Below, piece by piece: positions 1 to 11,299 of a DNA stretch of 64,000 bases. The stretch spans positions 80,027,599 to 80,091,598 of the forward strand of contig CM047806.1 of assembly GCA_026214975.1 (NCBI GenBank), read 5' to 3'. Under the pieces are notes generated by a model. That model was not told the origin of the DNA and ran no database searches. It saw nothing but the letters and a program-made list of their open reading frames with translations. The DNA is from Gentiana macrophylla (taxonomy: Eukaryota > Streptophyta > Magnoliopsida > Gentianales > Gentianaceae). How positions within the stretch are numbered: the first letter of the stretch is position 1; the number at the start of each line of letters is the position of its first letter. Both the position numbers and the translations under genes were made by a program.

Positions 1-180
1 CCATGTGTGTAATCTTTCACAATATAATCCTCCATTACTTCTCACGCGTGTAAAACTGATTTTGTTCACACTTTAGTTTGTTGTTGACTCCAAGATATTT
101 GACAGTGGAGTGACTTGGCTGGTCACTAAGTCGGTGGAGTTATATCTTACTGAGCTGCTGGTAGAAAACTGTTCCTAACA
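1..180 (-). mobile_element. Possible 3' LTR remnant of Copia-1
   Basis: This stretch lies beyond the 3' end of the minus-strand Copia-1 pol region. It ends at position 180 with tgttcctaaca, the same terminal string as the related LTR that ends at 42073, so it may be the start (in minus sense) of the 3' LTR, with the rest off the left edge. No polypurine tract is visible just inside it, which weakens the call. The rest of the stretch does not obviously match the other LTR. Confidence 0.35.
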
Positions 181-304
181 AACAGTGAAGTTAACTTCGC
201 TAGGTACTAGTGCCTTACCTGTCAAGTGAGCACACCCAAAATGGAAAAGGTTCAATCATCTAGTGAAGTTACTTAGCTGATTACTCTAGTTAGCTGCTCT
301 TTGT

Positions 305-957
305 GACTTAATCGATTTCAATCATTCCCAACTCAGTTCTCAACTTGCAAAATCTTTCATGACTGAGTGTTTTAGAAAAGATATCAGCCAATTGATCTTC
401 AGTTGGTATGTATCTTAGAACAACATCTCCTTTTTCAACATGATCTCTAATAAAATGATGTCACAAATCAATATACTTTGTTCTTGAATGCAATACTGGA
501 TTTTCAGAAATTGATATTACACTTGTGTTATCACACATAATTGGGATTGTCTTCTCCTCCAATACACAGTCCCTTAGCTATTGTCTGATCCATAGTACTT
601 GTGCATAGCAGCTACCTGCTGCTATGTATTATGCTTCAGCTATGTGGATACAGAGTTTTCGTTTTTTGCTAAACCATGATACTAGTCTGCTGCCTAGCAT
701 TTGACAAGTTCCAGATGTGCTTTTTCTGTCGATCTTGCATCTAGCATAGTCTGAGTTTGAATATGATACTTGTTTGAATCCTTCATCTTTTGGATACCAA
801 ATTCCAACATTGATGTGTTCGTCAGATATTTGATGATTCTCTTAGCTGCTAGTAAGTGAGATTCCTTTGGTTGAGCTTGGAATCTTGCACAAACTCCTAC
901 TACAAATGCTATACAGGCCTGCTTGCAGTTAAGTAGAGTAAGGATCCAATGATCCAT
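305..957 (-). pseudogene. Copia-1 RNase H and end of pol (broken)
   Basis: This is the C-terminal part of a Ty1/copia polyprotein. RNase H removes the RNA strand during reverse transcription. Read on the minus strand, the residues around 694-957 (FQAQPKESHLLAAKRIIKYL) match the Copia region linking RT to RNase H. Pieces of the RNase H end appear further left in shifted frames, down to a terminal RTELGMIEID-like stretch at about 310-340. Several frame changes and stops lie between 310 and 700, so the domain is dead. It follows the RT segment at 909-1550 directly and belongs to the same element. Confidence 0.8.
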
Positions 958-1550
958 CTATACAACTTTTGATCAACATCTTTTCCAGTTTCATCTTTCC
1001 CAAGAATAACTCTTGCACACATTGGTGTCTCTGCTGTGCCGCTTATATCCATACCATATTTGTGTATCAAGTCTATTGTATACCTGGCTTGATTTATGAA
1101 GATGCCATCCTTCATTTGTTTTACTTGTAAACCAAGAAAATAATTAAGTTCTCCCATCGTAATCATTTGAAATTTGCTCTTCATCAGATTAGCAAACTTC
1201 TCACACAGCTTCTCATCTTCAGATCCAAAGATGATGTCATCAACATAGATTTGAACTAATAATGTGCTAGTACCTTCTTCTAGTTTTAAGAGAGTTTTGT
1301 CAATGGTCCCTTTATTGAATCCATTGTTGATCAAGAATTGTGACAGTTTCTCGTACCATGCTCTGGGTGCGTGTTTGAGTCCATATAGTGCCTTTTTGAG
1401 CTTGTACACTTTATCTTCATTCCCTTTGAATTGGAAACCAGGGGGTTGTTCCACATCTACTTCTTCTTCCAAAAGTCCATTCAGAAATGCACTCTTGACA
1501 TCCATTTGATAAACTTTGAAGTCTTTATATGCTATAAAAGCTAGAAAAAG
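909..1550 (-). pseudogene. Copia-1 reverse transcriptase
   Basis: This is the reverse transcriptase domain of a Ty1/copia element. The minus-strand reading shows DVKSAFLNG at the start, then a PPGFQ block, KLKKALYGLKHAPRAWYE, and the catalytic YVDD box at 1236-1247, followed by ELNYFLGLQV. These are standard Copia RT blocks in the right order. The frame stays open for about 198 codons (909-1505). The upstream part (1510-1760) continues the family pattern but is frameshifted. The catalytic box is intact, but flanking breaks make a working polyprotein impossible. Confidence 0.93.
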
Positions 1551-1762
1551 TCAGATTGATTCCAATCTTGCTACTGGCGTAAAGGTTTCATCATAATCTA
1601 TTCCTTCTGGTTGAGAGTAGCCTTTTGCCACTAGCCTTGCTTTGTTTCTGACAATTGTCCCTTGTTCATCCATCTTGTTTCTGAATACCCATTTTGTTCC
1701 AATGATGTTGGCCATGTCTGGTCTGTCAACAAGTTCCTAGACCTCATTTCTCTCAAATTCAT

Positions 1763-2763
1763 TTAGCTCTTCTTGCTTGGCTGTAATCCAACAGCATCTT
1801 GAATTGCATCATCTATTATTTTGGGTTCCACCTGTGATAGAAAACAAGTTAGCATTCTTTCAAGTTGTCTACTGTATCTAACTCCTGTATGAATATCTCC
1901 AATAACTTGTTCTTCAGGATGATCTCTCAGCAAGTTCAGGTCAGGTTGAAGTTGCTCTTGAGTTAGTTCTTCCACAACTTCAGCGTGTGCATCAACTTAA
2001 TGTTCTTATGTTGGTGCCTCTTTGTTGTGTTAACTGGTGCATCATCTTGATTGCAAAAGGTGTTATCCAGAATAGTAGCGGGTATTGTTGTATTTATATA
2101 AACTTGTCTTTGTGCAGCTTCTTCTTCATGTTCTTGTAGAATTTCACCATTTGTGTTTGGTTCATCAAAGACTACCTGAATTGATTCTTCAATCACCAAA
2201 GTTCTTTTGCTGAGTACTCTGAAGGCTTTGCTCGTGTCTGAGTATCCCATAAAGATTGCTTCATCAGCTTTTTCATCAAATGTATGTAACTGATTCCTGT
2301 TCAAAAAAAAACATTTAGATCCAAACATATGTAAATGTGAGATATTAGGTTTTCTTCCATTCCATGTTTCATATTGTGTTTTTCCGTGATGTTTGTTGAT
2401 GATAGATCTGTTTTGAGTATAGCATGTTGTATTTGCTGCTTCAGCCCAAAATCTCTTTGGTAAGCATGGTTCTGCAATCATTATTCTGACTACTTCTTTG
2501 AGTGCCCTGTTTCTTTTTTCTGCTACACCATTTTGTTATGGAGTCCCTGCTGCTGATAGTTGATGTATTACTCTATTCTCTTCACAGTAGGTTCTGATAA
2601 TTTTATTTAGAAATTCTGTGCCTCTATCTGATCTAATCTTGATGATCTTCAATTCCTTTTCATTTTGAATTATTCTTAGCAAATCTGATAGCTTTTTGAG
2701 AGTCTCTCTTTTCTTGTTCATGAATTTGGTCCATGTGAATTTGGAAAAGTCATCCACCACCAC
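1763..2763 (-). pseudogene. Copia-1 integrase (broken)
   Basis: This is the integrase core and C-terminal part of a Ty1/copia polyprotein, which inserts the cDNA into the genome. On the minus strand VVDDFSKFTW carries the first catalytic Asp, IRSDRGTEF the second, and NGVAEKKNR the catalytic Glu, so the DDE triad survives. FWAEAANTTCY and GRKPNISHLHMFGSKCF are typical downstream blocks. A TAA stop at 2536-2538 falls in the usual GTP-Q-QNG string, where a CAA codon is expected. Another frame change lies near 1963-1980 before the linker to RT. Confidence 0.92.
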
Positions 2764-2862
2764 TAGAGTGTACTACTTTCCACTTACACTTACTTGTGTG
2801 ACTGGTCCAAAAAGATCAATTTGCAATAGATGTAAAATTGTTGTTGTAGATTGATAAGGCTT

Positions 2863-3417
2863 TTACTTGAACGTGCTTTTGATCTGCTTTCCTTTTTGAC
2901 ATGCATCACATAGACTTTCCTTCTTGGATGTGATCTGAGGTAGGCCTTCAACTAACTTGTTCTTTGACAATTTGTTCATGGTCTTGAAGTTGAGATGGTT
3001 CAATCTTCTAAGCCAAATCCAGCTAGTTGATTTCTTATTTTTGACAAGCAGCCAAGTTTTTGCTTTTGATGTCTTCCAATCTACCACATACATGTTGTCT
3101 TCCCTTTTTCCTGCAAGTATGACTGTCCTGGTTTGATTGTGAATCACTTTGCATCCTTCTTTGTTGAAGTTCACATTGTAACCTTTGTCATAGAATTGAC
3201 TAATTCTTAGAAGATTGAAGCTCAATCCTTTAACATAAGCCACATTTTGAATATTCAAGTTGATTTTGAACATTGTGCCTTCCCCCTTAATTCTACCAGG
3301 GTTTTCTTTGCCTCCAAATGTAACTTTGGGTCCATCAAAAGCTTTAAAGTCAGTTAGCCATTCTTTATTCCCTGTCATATGTCTGGAACATCCACTGTCT
3401 ATGTACCAGACATCCTA
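2863..3417 (-). pseudogene. Copia-1 aspartic protease and integrase zinc region
   Basis: The retroviral-type aspartic protease cleaves the polyprotein. The minus strand reads WYIDSGCSRHMTG, with the catalytic DSG at 3391-3399, then a long open reading through LSFNLLRISQFYDKGYNV to the integrase zinc-binding segment (WLRRLNHLNFKTMNKL, then CDACQKGK, giving H-H-C-C ligands). The frame is open from the left edge to a TAG at 3415-3417, directly upstream of DVWYIDSG, where a CAG codon is usual in the family. The protease residues themselves look intact. Confidence 0.92.
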
Positions 3418-3419
3418 CA

Positions 3420-5531
3420 AAACAAATTAAGTATGTTTAGGTACCCAACACTGTTTGGGTCCATACCTTTTAGCAGTCATGCCTCTCCTTCCAAGGGTAT
3501 ATCCAAAGGATCTTCTTCTTGGATAGTTGAAGTCATCAACTTCATATATGTAATGTCAGAATAATTTCTTGTAGATTTATTGAGATTATTCTGATACAAT
3601 TCTCTACTTTTTGGTGCATTTGTATCCTTTTTCACTTTCCAATGTGCAGGAGGAAACTTGTGTTCATGTTGCTTCATATGTCCAGAAACATGCCTTGGTT
3701 GGCTTTTCTTAAACACATGTTGCATACCTTTCAGTAAGCCTTTGCCTTTAATTGGCTGGTTTGATGATTTCTTCTTGTATTTTGAAGGTGTAGCATTCCA
3801 ATCATCTTCTGAAGGGTAAAATATTCCCTTACCTTTCAGTAAGCCTTTGCCTATAATTGGCTGGTTTGATGATTTACCCTCTTTGTTTTCACTACACTCT
3901 GGTTTTGACTTCGCGGTCCAGGGTGAGTAAGAAGAGGCGTGGTCTGTCATTTTACAATTTAGGTCCAGTTTTGGTCCTTGATTCAGAGTTGTGTTGTCCA
4001 TTGTTTCTTTTCTCATCCTGACTATTGTAGCCAAGACCAGATCTAGATCCAAACCTTTTTGAGGGTATGTAAGTTGGTGCATTTAGTGGTGCAGTGGTGA
4101 TTTTAACTGGTAGGGATATTTTCTCAGCTGGTCTTTCAACATCAGATGAGTGATCATCTGCTGCTTGTTGATTAGTTGATTGAATTTCCTTACTAGTTTG
4201 TTCAGCTTTCATTTCATCCAGTTCTTTCTTTAATCTTTTTTTCTCTGATTCTCACACATTCTTGTTCCAGAATTTCATGATTTACTTGAATTTCTTCAAA
4301 TTTACTCATGAGATTTTGAATTAGGTTTGCAGAATCTAAGAGGAGAATAGAAGATTGTGCAGTGTCAGATGTGGATGCACTAGATGATGAGTGTGAGCTA
4401 GATGTTACCTTTGTTTCATTAGATTCTTTAGCCATAAGACATAGATATGCTTTGTCATTGTCTGAGCTGTCAGCTTCATCATCATCAGAATCATTATCGA
4501 ATGATTCTTCATTCTTTTCACTGTTGGTTTCAGCTTTGAGTGCCTTCTTGTTTTTTCTCTTTTCAGTTGTTTTGTACTTCTTCTTTTACTCTTTTTTTGT
4601 CTTTTTCTTCAGCGTAATTATCCTTGAAGTGACCATTCTTCTTGCAATTGAAGCATCTGTATTCTTCATTCTTTTTCTTAATGTCTTTTCTTGAGCTTGA
4701 CTTCTTGTTTGATGATGAACTTCCTTTGAATTGCTTTTTCTTCCTAAACCTGTCAAAATGTTTAATTAGTAAAGCTACAGGTTCTTTCAGCTCCTATGTC
4801 TCTTTGTTTCTTGTGTCAGCTGTTTTGCTTTGTTGGGGTGCAACAAGTGCACTGGCCTTGTGTGCCTTTGCTGGTGCACTGTCTTCGCCGTTCAACTCAA
4901 ATTCATGAGCCTTTAATTGAGACAACAGAGTTAAAGTATCAGTGTTTTCATGGTTTATTGTTCCTCTAAGTACTGATGTGATGATCTTCCATCTTTCAGG
5001 TAGACCTCTCAAGATTTTCAGGCACACTTCTTTATGTGGATATGTGTGTCCAAGTTGTTGCAGTTCACTAATGATGCTTGAAAATTTGTTCTCCATTTGA
5101 ATAGATTCACCAGTCTTCATTTTAAAGTTCTCAAATTTCTGTTTTGCAACAAATAATTTGTTTTCTTTGATTGCTTCTGATCCTACGTTGATCAGTGCTA
5201 ATTCATCTGACATCTCCTTTGCTATTTTGCAGTCTTTGATCCTCATGAACATATTATTGTCCAGAGTCTTTAAGATCATGTCTTTTGCAACAAAATCTAG
5301 ATTTTCTCTTCTTCTGTCATCCTTGGTCCAATCTTTCTTGAGTTTGTCTATCTCCTTTCCTTGATCTGCTCCAGTGGTTATCACAGTTCTGATTTTGATT
5401 GGGCCATCATTAATTGGATCCAGCATATCCTAATGAGTTGTTGCAAGATGAGACAACATCCTTATTTTATATTCATCAAAATTATTAACATTTAATACAG
5501 GTACCTTAGACATGAAAGTCGAGGAACCCAT
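3420..5531 (-). pseudogene. Copia-1 gag (Sirevirus-like), several stops
   Basis: This is the gag polyprotein that forms the particle. The likely start is the ATG at 5529-5531 (MGSSTFMSKVPVLNVNNFDEY), about 120 nt after the primer site. A UBN2-type gag core follows at 4794-5426 (for example GLPERWKIITSVLRG). A zinc knuckle at 4614-4655 reads CFNCKKNGHFKDNY: the fourth ligand, normally Cys, is Tyr (TAC). A coiled-coil, Ser-rich linker and an SGLGY motif come after it. TAG stops at 5427-5429 and 4794-4796 interrupt the frame, each where CAG would restore it, and further frame changes occur near 4210 and 3950. A 67-nt segment (GKGLLKG repeat) is duplicated near 3720-3780 and 3830-3880. Confidence 0.88.
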
Positions 5532-5646
5532 GAGTACAAATAAGAGATATATATTGAAGGCACAAATTTGAAAACTACTTTGAAAATATGTGATCTCTTT
5601 GTTTCCAGAAATCAGATCTGAACAGGTTCTGATACTAGGAACAATG

Positions 5647-5658
5647 CTCTGATACCAA
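5647..5658 (-). other. Copia-1 primer binding site (tRNA-iMet)
   Basis: The minus strand reads TGGTATCAGAGC, the standard initiator-methionine tRNA primer site of plant Copia elements. It sits one base inside the LTR edge at 5660. This fixes the orientation of Copia-1 and the position of its 5' LTR. Confidence 0.95.
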
Positions 5659-5659
5659 T

Positions 5660-6416
5660 TGTTGGTCCTAGAGAAGGGTAAAACTATAGTCAGAGAGGGG
5701 GGGGGTGAATGACTATAGTGGAGTTTCAAAAACTTTTCTTATATTTAAAAGCTTTTGGGCAGCGTATAAGTCCCTTATTTAAATCTTGGTTCATAGTAGA
5801 TTAGACTATCACAGATATAATATGCAATAAAATAAAGTGTTGTAAAGTAAATTGTAGAAAGTATATAGACACAAAGGTTTATAGTGGTTTAGGGTGGTGT
5901 AATCCCTTAATCCACCCTTCTCCTGTGATGATTGGAGGAATTCACTATTGTTTTCACAGATACAATAGATAGATTTTCCTTTGCTACACAAGCTTCATAA
6001 TATTCAAAACTATCACTCCCTCGCTACAAAAAATTCAGTGAATCAGTCTCTATTGCTGCTCCTTGAGAACAAATCTTTCAGCAGCTATCACATCGGTGGC
6101 AACTCCCTCTGAAATTCCTCTGATTCAATTGTTTCAGTTTGATGTGAATTGGATTCATAGATTTGTGATCAAACTCAGTGCTAGATATGGAATTGAAGTT
6201 CTAGTTGCTGAGTTGATCTCTAGATGTATCCTGTAAGTTGAGATAGAGAGCTTTGCAAATTGACAATGTTTCTTCTTGTTTTTTTTATAAGATTCAATCA
6301 TAGTTTTTCCTGTCTGTCAATGACTTCTATTTATATCCTTGATTATCCTTGATTTGAATTTCTATCCATTGGCTATTTAACGTGGGGAATAATCCTTGAT
6401 TTAAATCTTGATTCCC
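5660..6416 (-). mobile_element. Copia-1 5' LTR, truncated
   Basis: The LTR begins at 5660 (plus-strand tgttggtcct) next to the primer site. Its first ~750 bases align by eye with the related LTR at 40644-42073, including the pyrimidine-rich end that reads TTCACCCCCC on the minus strand. Similarity stops near 6416, so about half of the expected ~1.4 kb is missing, replaced by unrelated LTR sequence. No TSD can be assigned. Confidence 0.85.
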
Positions 6417-6739
6417 GAATCGCGTGCAAGGCACTTACTAGCTATAGGACTAGGTCTATCGTAGTAGAGTACTGGAAAATCAAGGTTGATCCCACGGAGA
6501 CTCATAAGAACGTCTAATTATCAAGATTGAGCTTGTCACGATAACGGTCTATGACCAACTATAATGTAGATAGTAGTAAATTTGGTAAAAATAAACAAGC
6601 AAGATTATGCAAGTTCAACGAAGCAAACTAGAGTTTCTAATGTATTAGGTCAATTATGAGTAATTAGTTATTCCTCCCACAAATGCAACAGTCCTCCCTA
6701 TTGATGAATTTATTCATTGTTCAGCTACGGGTACAACTC
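6417..6739 (-). mobile_element. Fragment of another LTR
   Basis: No gene is visible. The pattern around 6417-6530 (short GC-rich string, then gttgatcccacggagact) resembles the 3' end of plant Gypsy LTRs in minus orientation, the same kind of motif seen at 6850-6890 and in the Athila-like LTRs near 27945. It looks like a remnant caught between Copia-1 and the Gypsy element at 6740. Confidence 0.4.
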
Positions 6740-8519
6740 TGTTTGAGGAGATTTTGCATCATTAAAACAAAAGAAAATTTATAAACCTATACTACCATGC
6801 AAAACTACCTCCTAACCGGCCGAATACCGGGTAGTTGCTAGTAAAGTTGGATAAGTACGGGTATCGATCCTCAGGGAATTGGGATGTCGAATCTAACTTC
6901 ATTAATTCCTCCTTTATTAACTAAAACCTAAACCTAAACTAAAACGGAAAAGTAAACTGGACAGAGGATTGTTAATCCAAAGCCAGGAAGGATAAAAGCG
7001 ATAAAAACATAAATAAAACTACATCTACGAAAGCGGTAAATCTATCTCTTTGAACAACCATAAACAAACCATGATCAACCTCTTCCTAAACAACCATCAC
7101 CTCACCGAAAGAAATAAGATTAACACATATTCATTCACAAGTTATCTTGGATTATTATCTTATCTAAAGAAGCGTTTCCTCTTCCGATTTATCACGCCAT
7201 TCATTAGTTTGCCTTCCGGTCTTAACTAACATCTATACTGAAGCAAAGATACGGATTAAATCCTAATCTAACAACCTTATCCCTCAACTTCCGTTTGTTG
7301 GAATAATAATTGTTAATCTCTATCATGGCAATCTAACGAATTTATTAACTTCCGTTATCTAAATTCGATTAACATACGGCATCTCAAAGCATGAAAAAGA
7401 ACAAGTTAACTCACCAAATAAACACATGAAAAATCTCATCTTTCCGGTGATAATGATACTCAATATCTCCTCAGGATAATTTTGCAACTTAATTAATTCA
7501 AATTGTGGTTCTCTCGTAAACCTAGATAATTAATCTACGAACTTCCGTTATGTATAGATTAAAAATCCAAACTTTCCTACGGTGATCTAATCTACACCGA
7601 CTCTCGTCATACGGTAGAAATCAAATCATGCAATCATCTTTCGATTTATAAAATTGCACGATACAAATAAACATAGGAAAGAAACAATTTAAATAAAAAC
7701 TTACAAAACATCCATCGAAAGAGAATTAAAGTTGCAGCTGGAAAAAGGGAGCTTCAAGGCTCATCCATGGCTGTCTCATGGCGGCAACAAGAAGATAGAA
7801 GAAGAAAACGAAAAGAAACGAACACCTAATCTAACCACCGGCCGACCAAGCAAAGAGCTTGGCCGGCCGGGCTGCCCTCTCGCTTTCGAAATTAAGGGTT
7901 CAAGAAGAAGCTGGGGCGTATTTCATATATTTAGGGTTGAAGGGAGCTGCTGTATTTATAGAAAATCGAGGCGGTTGCTACAAGATAACGGTGCCGGACG
8001 CCCGCCCATAATGTCGGACGCCCGTCCACTATTTTCAGCAACAGCATCCAAACTTGTAACGCTCATATCTCGGGCCTCGTAAGTCGGAATGGAGTGATTC
8101 AAAATCCTGTAGAATCCTCTCTTCAAGACCTACAACTCTTCGCTTGAGGTCCAGAGTCAAATCGGTTGTTATCATATCAAGAACTGCGTTGCAAGGTCGT
8201 CACTACCCGGAATCCTGATTTTCCGACATTTATCTTGCTTGATTTCTTTTCCACTCGAATTTATCTCTTTAAAATCATCCTTTCCATCAACAATGTGTAT
8301 CTACAATGTAGGAAAAACATACCAAAGCATAACGTATTTCCAAAATAACATAAAATCATCATTTAAGCACATTATTTGCTACGTTTTGCAATTTAACCGT
8401 TAAAAACATCACTTGCTCAATATTTCATTTATAAGCTCGATTTCTATGAAAAACATCTATATATGGGGAAAATTGATGTAAAATATATCCTTAAAAACAC
8501 TACAAATTGACCCTGAACA
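6740..8519 (-). mobile_element. Gypsy-type LTR B (3' LTR, minus strand)
   Basis: The LTR runs from tgtttgagg at 6740 to ccctgaaca at 8519. Its first ~150 bases are the reverse complement of the end of the solo LTR at 20504-22041, and its other end also resembles that LTR, so they are one broad family. It contains a leader with clusters of the motif GGACGCCCG (7995-8027). A small open frame at 7732-8082 lies in this leader and has no recognisable product. It lies next to a PPT at 8520-8545, making it the 3' LTR of a minus-strand element. Confidence 0.8.
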
Positions 8520-10102
8520 ACACCCCCACACTTAAACTTTTGCTCGTCCTCGAGTAAAACAAAACAAGAACATACTATCAAGAATCCACACAACCTGACA
8601 CGAGATATAGTCAAAATCATGACAAGCTAGTATTCAGCAAATCGACCTCACTCGGTGATGTGTGTGCAGAACCTACTAAACTTCCACCGATCCTCTCTTG
8701 ATATAATACATCAAGCACTAACTTGAGCTTATCCGGTCAACTAAACGAAAACTTCATTCTATCTACAGCACTTACCTAACAAAAACTAATTACCAAGAAC
8801 ATAGTAACTAGCTCACAATTAAACTCCTTTACTTAGTGCCAAGAAAATACCTTTCGGGTCTCTACTGGGTTTAGATCAACTTGACTTAGAATTCCAAAAA
8901 AAAAAACGTATATTTTATATTTCATATTTCCTATCGTCGCGTCTCAAAAGTATAACACACTCCCCTACATTAGAGGCAGTCACCCTGAGATCACTCAAAC
9001 CCATACTGTCCAAGGTAAACCACACTCCCCATTTGGGGCAGTATCCAAATGGACTCGAGGTGATAGTTACAAACAAAATTCCCGCAAAGAAATTCTATTC
9101 ATTTATTTCTATTTATAGATATATATATTTTTATATTTTTCAAACTCTTTGAAAACTCTCGGTCAAATATATTTCTAACACATTCAAGACTCTTAAAGTT
9201 TTCAAAACACTAAGGTACTTAGATTCTAACTGTGAGTATAGCACTAGTTCTTAACTTTCATTAATGCTAAATAAGTGTTATCTGTATCAAGAATTAACTT
9301 TCCTTTAACTAACCGGAAACTATTCTATATTTGGCTCTTCATCTAATAGGTTCGTGAAATGAAGTTCAAGTGAGTATCGAATCGACCAAACCTATTCTTA
9401 AACATGATATGACTACTGATAACAACTAAAGGGTGCCAAATTATAAAACTAGTATGCAATTGAAATGTTACTCGGGACGAAACAAAAATTTTGAAAAATT
9501 TAGCACTTTTCATAGAAATATAACTACTTAGAGCAAATGAATGTAGATACACATAAACCATCCCCTCCCCCACACTTAAATTACAGCATGTCCTCATGGT
9601 GTGCAAAAATAAAAAGAAACAGAAAACTTAGCTGATTCGTTGTTCGAAAGGGAGCTATTCTGGTAGTGGGTCGACCTCACCCAAAAATTCCCGACGAACT
9701 CAGTAGACTGTGGACCATCCACCGGAAAACTGATATCATCTGAAAACTCACAATAGCTAATGCAAATACCCTGCACACTTGACAAACATGAAATACCTCG
9801 GGGATAGGGGGAAGATAACATATAAAGCACAGGAAAGGAAGTCTAGAGAATTTTTAGATTAAGCTCATATAAAGATGGACATATACATGGAATATTACAA
9901 AATAGTAGGCTAGGTGCAACTATATGAAAATGCATTACAATGCAATCTACGTGAAAAATCCTAAAAAAATAAAATAAAGACGAGGTAGTATTACGAAACC
10001 GACGATTAACTACACTCAAAAAGAAAAATAAACTAGGTGGTATTATTTAAAACCGATAAAGTGACCACACTTAAGAAAAATAAAAGGAAAAATAGAAAAA
10101 CA

Positions 10103-10152
10103 ATGCAACTATATGAAATGCAACTAAATGAAATGCATTTAAATGATATGCA
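10103..10152. repeat. 15-bp tandem repeat
   Basis: About three and a third copies of a 15-bp unit (first copy atgcaactatatgaa, at 10103, 10118, 10133 and 10148). Later copies diverge. It lies between the second and third hairpins of the array. Confidence 0.75.
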
Positions 10153-10340
10153 AAAAGAAAATAAAATAAAAGAAAGAAAACTAGCCCACTATATGCAACA
10201 CGACATATATATAAACGTCTACCACATAATGACAGGTTACGATAAACGACAGTGCTGTCACTAGTGCCGACGCGCCTTAAGACTTATCGAAAGTGATAGA
10301 CTTATGGAAACCAACAGTCATCTATCTAAACAGGTATAAC

Positions 10341-10398
10341 TCATATGGAGAAAGGACGTAGCATACGGAAAACCGGCAAAAAGTAGCTACCCATATGA
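10341..10398 (-). other. Extended stem around hairpin five
   Basis: TCATATGG (10341-10348) pairs with CCATATGA (10391-10398). The inner GTAGC/GCTAC stem stacks directly on its right arm, with a 9-nt bulge on the left. TATA at 10335-10338 and 10401-10404 could add four more pairs across an ac/ac internal loop. Confidence 0.6.
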
Positions 10399-10441
10399 AC
10401 TATAAAAACAAAGGAAGCACGTAAGTCTTAAAAGCTTAAAA

Positions 10442-10635
10442 GATTCATCGGAGCGGTATGTAGCATACGGGAACCGACATTAGCTACTAATTAACCATAA
10501 GAAACAGCTTATAGCGTACGAGAACCGACAGTGACTATAACATGCCTAGATGAATCATATATAAGGAATTGATCAATTATCTAACATGGATTCATAGATG
10601 GAAAGGTAAAAACATATAAGTTCAGGGCATCTATG
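10442..10635 (-). other. Outer stems with alternative pairings
   Basis: GATTCATC (10442-10449) pairs with GATGAATC (10549-10556) and encloses two hairpins of the array, making a multibranch domain. Further right, CATAGATG (10593-10600) pairs with CATCTATG (10628-10635). GATTCAT at 10589-10595 could compete with 10442 for GATGAATC. A perfect 12-bp palindrome, AATTGATCAATT, lies at 10567-10578. Confidence 0.55.
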
Positions 10636-11275
10636 TAAAAATCAATTAGCCACAGAAGCTCGAATGAAAAATCCACATCAAATAAAAGCATTGAAAATAA
10701 AATCAAGAAATTTAGAACCTGGATCGAACCCGGATTTAACGTTCACTTAGCGTTCGAATCGACGGGCGTTCCACCTTGCAGCGCTAAATGCGCTTTGAAA
10801 ACCGACCGGACGGGCGTTCAGAGAGTATAGACGCTCGTCTGGTCCTCTAAATCAGAACAGGATTGAAAATATTTGAACGGACGAGCGTCCAATACTTCCC
10901 AACGCTCGTTCACTGCAGATGAAGAATCGGACGGGCGCCCAATGTAATGTACGCCGCCCATACAACAAGAATGCACAGGCAAAGCGGGAAAAACACAGCA
11001 AAACCCTAAATACTTATGAACACAACACAAAGAACACAGATCACAAAGACAAAATTTTATCAAATTAAGCACAGGGGTTAGACTAGGTAACACATAAACA
11101 TATAAACTTCACGTAAAACAAGTTGAGTAAAAACTTTTGCACATTCTTAACCTAACGGTCATCGAAACACGGCAAAATAAAAACTCTCAACTTGGTATAC
11201 GCTACTTTTATTAAAAACAAAAATAAAACGTAACAAAATCGAGAACTAACAAAACTAGATTCAACATGACACCTA

Positions 11276-11293
11276 TTCCCGGCAACGGCGCCA
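11276..11293 (-). other. Primer binding site (tRNA-Asp type)
   Basis: The minus strand reads TGGCGCCGTTGCCGGGAA, complementary to the 3' end of plant tRNA-Asp and typical of Athila-like and other Ty3/gypsy elements. It sits seven bases inside the LTR edge at 11300. Confidence 0.92.
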
Positions 11294-11299
11294 AAAACT

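Larger units (their letters stand above)
9985..10540 (-). other. Array of seven loop-conserved hairpins
   Basis: Seven short inverted repeats each enclose an 18-23 nt loop with a shared core like TACGGGAACCGACA (plus strand). Stems and spans: GTAGT/ACTAC 9985-10013; GTGGT/ACCAC 10037-10068; TGACAG/CTGTCA 10230-10260; GATAGA/TCTATC 10295-10326; GTAGC/GCTAC 10358-10390; GTAGC/GCTAC 10460-10487; TTATAG/CTATAA 10509-10540. Stem sequences differ but always pair. Inside the loop an inner helix also recurs as CGG/CCG or, in the fourth hairpin, TGG/CCA. Since the element's RNA would be the minus strand, the RNA loop core is UGUCGGUUCCCGUA. The function is unknown; an RNA structure (packaging, dimerisation or protein binding) is an inference. 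Confidence 0.7.
8520..11299 (-). mobile_element. Non-coding interior of a non-autonomous Gypsy element
   Basis: This lies between two LTRs in minus orientation. Just inside LTR B the minus strand reads AAGTGTGGGGGTGT (8520-8536), a PPT typical of Athila/Tat-like elements. The other end carries a tRNA-Asp primer site. No gag or pol motif could be read in any frame over 2.8 kb. The interior instead holds a 15-bp tandem repeat, a series of covarying hairpins (9985-10540), long-range complementary segments up to 10635, and clusters of GACGGGCGT-type motifs at 10760-10935. It fits the LARD class (large retrotransposon derivatives), which need proteins in trans. Confidence 0.75.

Noticed and set aside
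7732..8082. 116-codon open frame with an ATG
   Set aside because: It lies wholly inside LTR B, has no recognisable domain, and overlaps the LTR leader.
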